A stretch of 20,093 nucleotides of DNA from a virus, in the IMG/VR virus record IMGVR_UViG_3300043431_000374, positions 1 through 20,093 of that record. One strand, written 5' to 3'. Positions 19,107 through 20,093 of this stretch are shown here, in pieces. The notes beneath the pieces were generated by a model. The model had not been told where the DNA came from. It made no database searches and saw only the letters and a program-made list of their open reading frames with translations. Within the stretch, counting starts at the first letter, position 1. Every line of letters starts with the position of its first letter. The position numbers were made by a program, and so were the translations under genes.

Positions 19107-20093
19107 TGACCAATTCAATCTTTCAAACAAACTTTGGTAACGGTGAAATATCCCCTCATCTTCATGCTCGTGTAGACATTGACCTTTATGCGAATGGGGC
19201 AAAGACGATTAGAAACTTCTTTGTAAAACCTCAGGCAGGGGTCTGTAACAGAGCAGGCACTGAATTTGTTGGTGTATGTCGTGGTCAGAATCTAGACCCC
19301 AGTATTTCAGATGTTGTGAGATTAATCCCATTCCAGTTCAACGAGCAAGACAGCTATGCTCTTGAATTTGGTCATAAATATATGAGGGTTATTCGCAATG
19401 GTGGGTATGTCCTTGAAACAGATGAAGATAGTAATGTTATTCAAAGGTCTATTGTTAGCATTACAACAGCAACAGAGGCCGTTGTCACACTGACAACAGA
19501 TGGAACAAAGCCTGTCTATGGTTCAGGCTCTCACGTTCAGTTTGTGGGTGCGTATAAAAGACCACGGTTTGATGATGGCTCTCAAGATGTCAGGTCTACG
19601 TCGGTTGTGAGTGAGAAGATTATTGACCTTGGGTCGGACTATCAGAACATTGAAGATGAGCTTTCTGCACGGTGCGTAGTAGGAACTGCATTTGTGGGAG
19701 CATCAGCAACACTGACATTTCATGTTCAGACATCAAATAGTAGGTTATTCACCACCTTTGAAACGATGTACTCATCTTCCGCACTAGCTGTTGGAAGTTT
19801 AACGGCAGGTGCGGTGCGGATTAATAATATCGTGTTAAATGATGGGACAAGAGGCGAAATAAAGAGATACCTCCGCTTGTTTTATGAAGTTGGTGGAACA
19901 GGTGGATTTACAGCAGGTACAGTCGCAGGAACACTTCTTGTTAACGACACCAACGCTGTCCCTTATGATGAGATAAATAACAAAATCTTTATCGTATCTG
20001 ACCGTGTTGGCGACACCATGAAGCTCAAGTATTTTGATGGGGCTTATTTGGACACCTCGGAGTATTTCGAGGCACAGGCTAATTCAGGAAGAA
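19106..20093 (+). CDS. Tail nozzle-type protein with inserted cement-like domain (partial)
   Basis: The frame starts with ATG at 19106 (TAATG overlap) and runs past the window end; 329 residues are visible. The N-terminus (FGNGEISPHLHARVDIDLYANGAKTIRNFFVKPQAGV...RAGTEFVG) is typical of podovirus tail nozzle or tail-tube proteins, followed by VRLIPFQFNEQDSYALEFGH. From about residue 174 to 289 a domain resembles the Bbp16-like cement protein: TAFVGASATLTFHVQT, LAVGSLTAGAVRI, KRYLRLFYEVGGTGGFTAGT. The frame returns afterwards to nozzle-like sequence (NNKIFIVSDRVGDTMKLKYF). Insertion of a cement-type jelly-roll inside a tail protein is an unusual arrangement. No ribosome site stands out, so coupling to the adaptor gene is likely. 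Confidence 0.8.
   Translation, partial: MTNSIFQTNFGNGEISPHLHARVDIDLYANGAKTIRNFFVKPQAGVCNRAGTEFVGVCRGQNLDPSISDVVRLIPFQFNEQDSYALEFGHKYMRVIRNGGYVLETDEDSNVIQRSIVSITTATEAVVTLTTDGTKPVYGSGSHVQFVGAYKRPRFDDGSQDVRSTSVVSEKIIDLGSDYQNIEDELSARCVVGTAFVGASATLTFHVQTSNSRLFTTFETMYSSSALAVGSLTAGAVRINNIVLNDGTRGEIKRYLRLFYEVGGTGGFTAGTVAGTLLVNDTNAVPYDEINNKIFIVSDRVGDTMKLKYFDGAYLDTSEYFEAQANSGR

Overview
This window is part of a tailed-phage (or prophage) genome that infects a bacterium. Genes are packed tightly with ATGA, TAATG and short overlaps, most starts have Shine-Dalgarno sites, several sigma70-type promoters are visible, and a full head module is present. The head and tail genes match the module of short-tailed phages related to Bordetella phage BPP-1: a T7 gp8-like portal, Bbp19-like protein, scaffold, Bbp17-like major capsid protein, Bbp16-like cement protein and a gp11-like tail adaptor. 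The host cannot be named. A small predicted lipoprotein and the BPP-1 kinship fit a Gram-negative host, but this is inference. No integrase, repressor, lysis gene or tRNA was found, so lifestyle is undecided.

Left half (1 to about 9100, minus strand): an early and replication arm read leftward. From right to left it holds a run of very small genes of unknown function (9104 down to 6801, including one lipoprotein), a Lys/Thr-rich protein, a DUF1064-type nuclease, several unknown genes, a degenerate HNH/AP2-like protein and a KilA-N protein. The KilA-N gene sits behind a promoter whose start site lies in a terminator-shaped hairpin. The arm ends with a replication cassette: an O-like initiator with embedded iterons and an AT-rich tract (probable origin), a DnaB-type helicase, a phage Dam methylase and two tiny genes at the window edge. 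The initiator would bind the iterons, open the AT-rich tract and receive the phage's own helicase.

Middle (8236 to 9421): two long non-coding stretches flank a 57-residue gene. They hold leftward promoters, a GTTAA cluster, three inverted repeats and a G-rich tract, and they form the divergent switch between the leftward arm and the rightward genes.

Right half (9422 to 20093, plus strand): a RecD/Dda-like helicase with its own promoter, then a 531-base non-coding gap with a possible three-way-junction structure. After that come small and large terminase, a small zinc-ribbon-like protein, an internal promoter with a dyad, a small virion-type protein, portal, Bbp19-like protein, scaffold, major capsid protein, cement protein, an unknown protein, tail adaptor, and a tail/nozzle protein cut by the window end. 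That last protein carries an internal domain that closely resembles the cement protein encoded 1.6 kb upstream.

Most notable points: (1) a lambda-style origin inside the initiator gene; (2) a cement-protein-like jelly-roll domain inside a tail protein; (3) a promoter-hairpin leader before the KilA-N gene, recalling RNA control of phage antirepressors; (4) a candidate plus-strand small RNA at about 5283-5373 within the leftward arm; (5) structured non-coding DNA at 8.7-8.86 kb and 10.75-10.81 kb.
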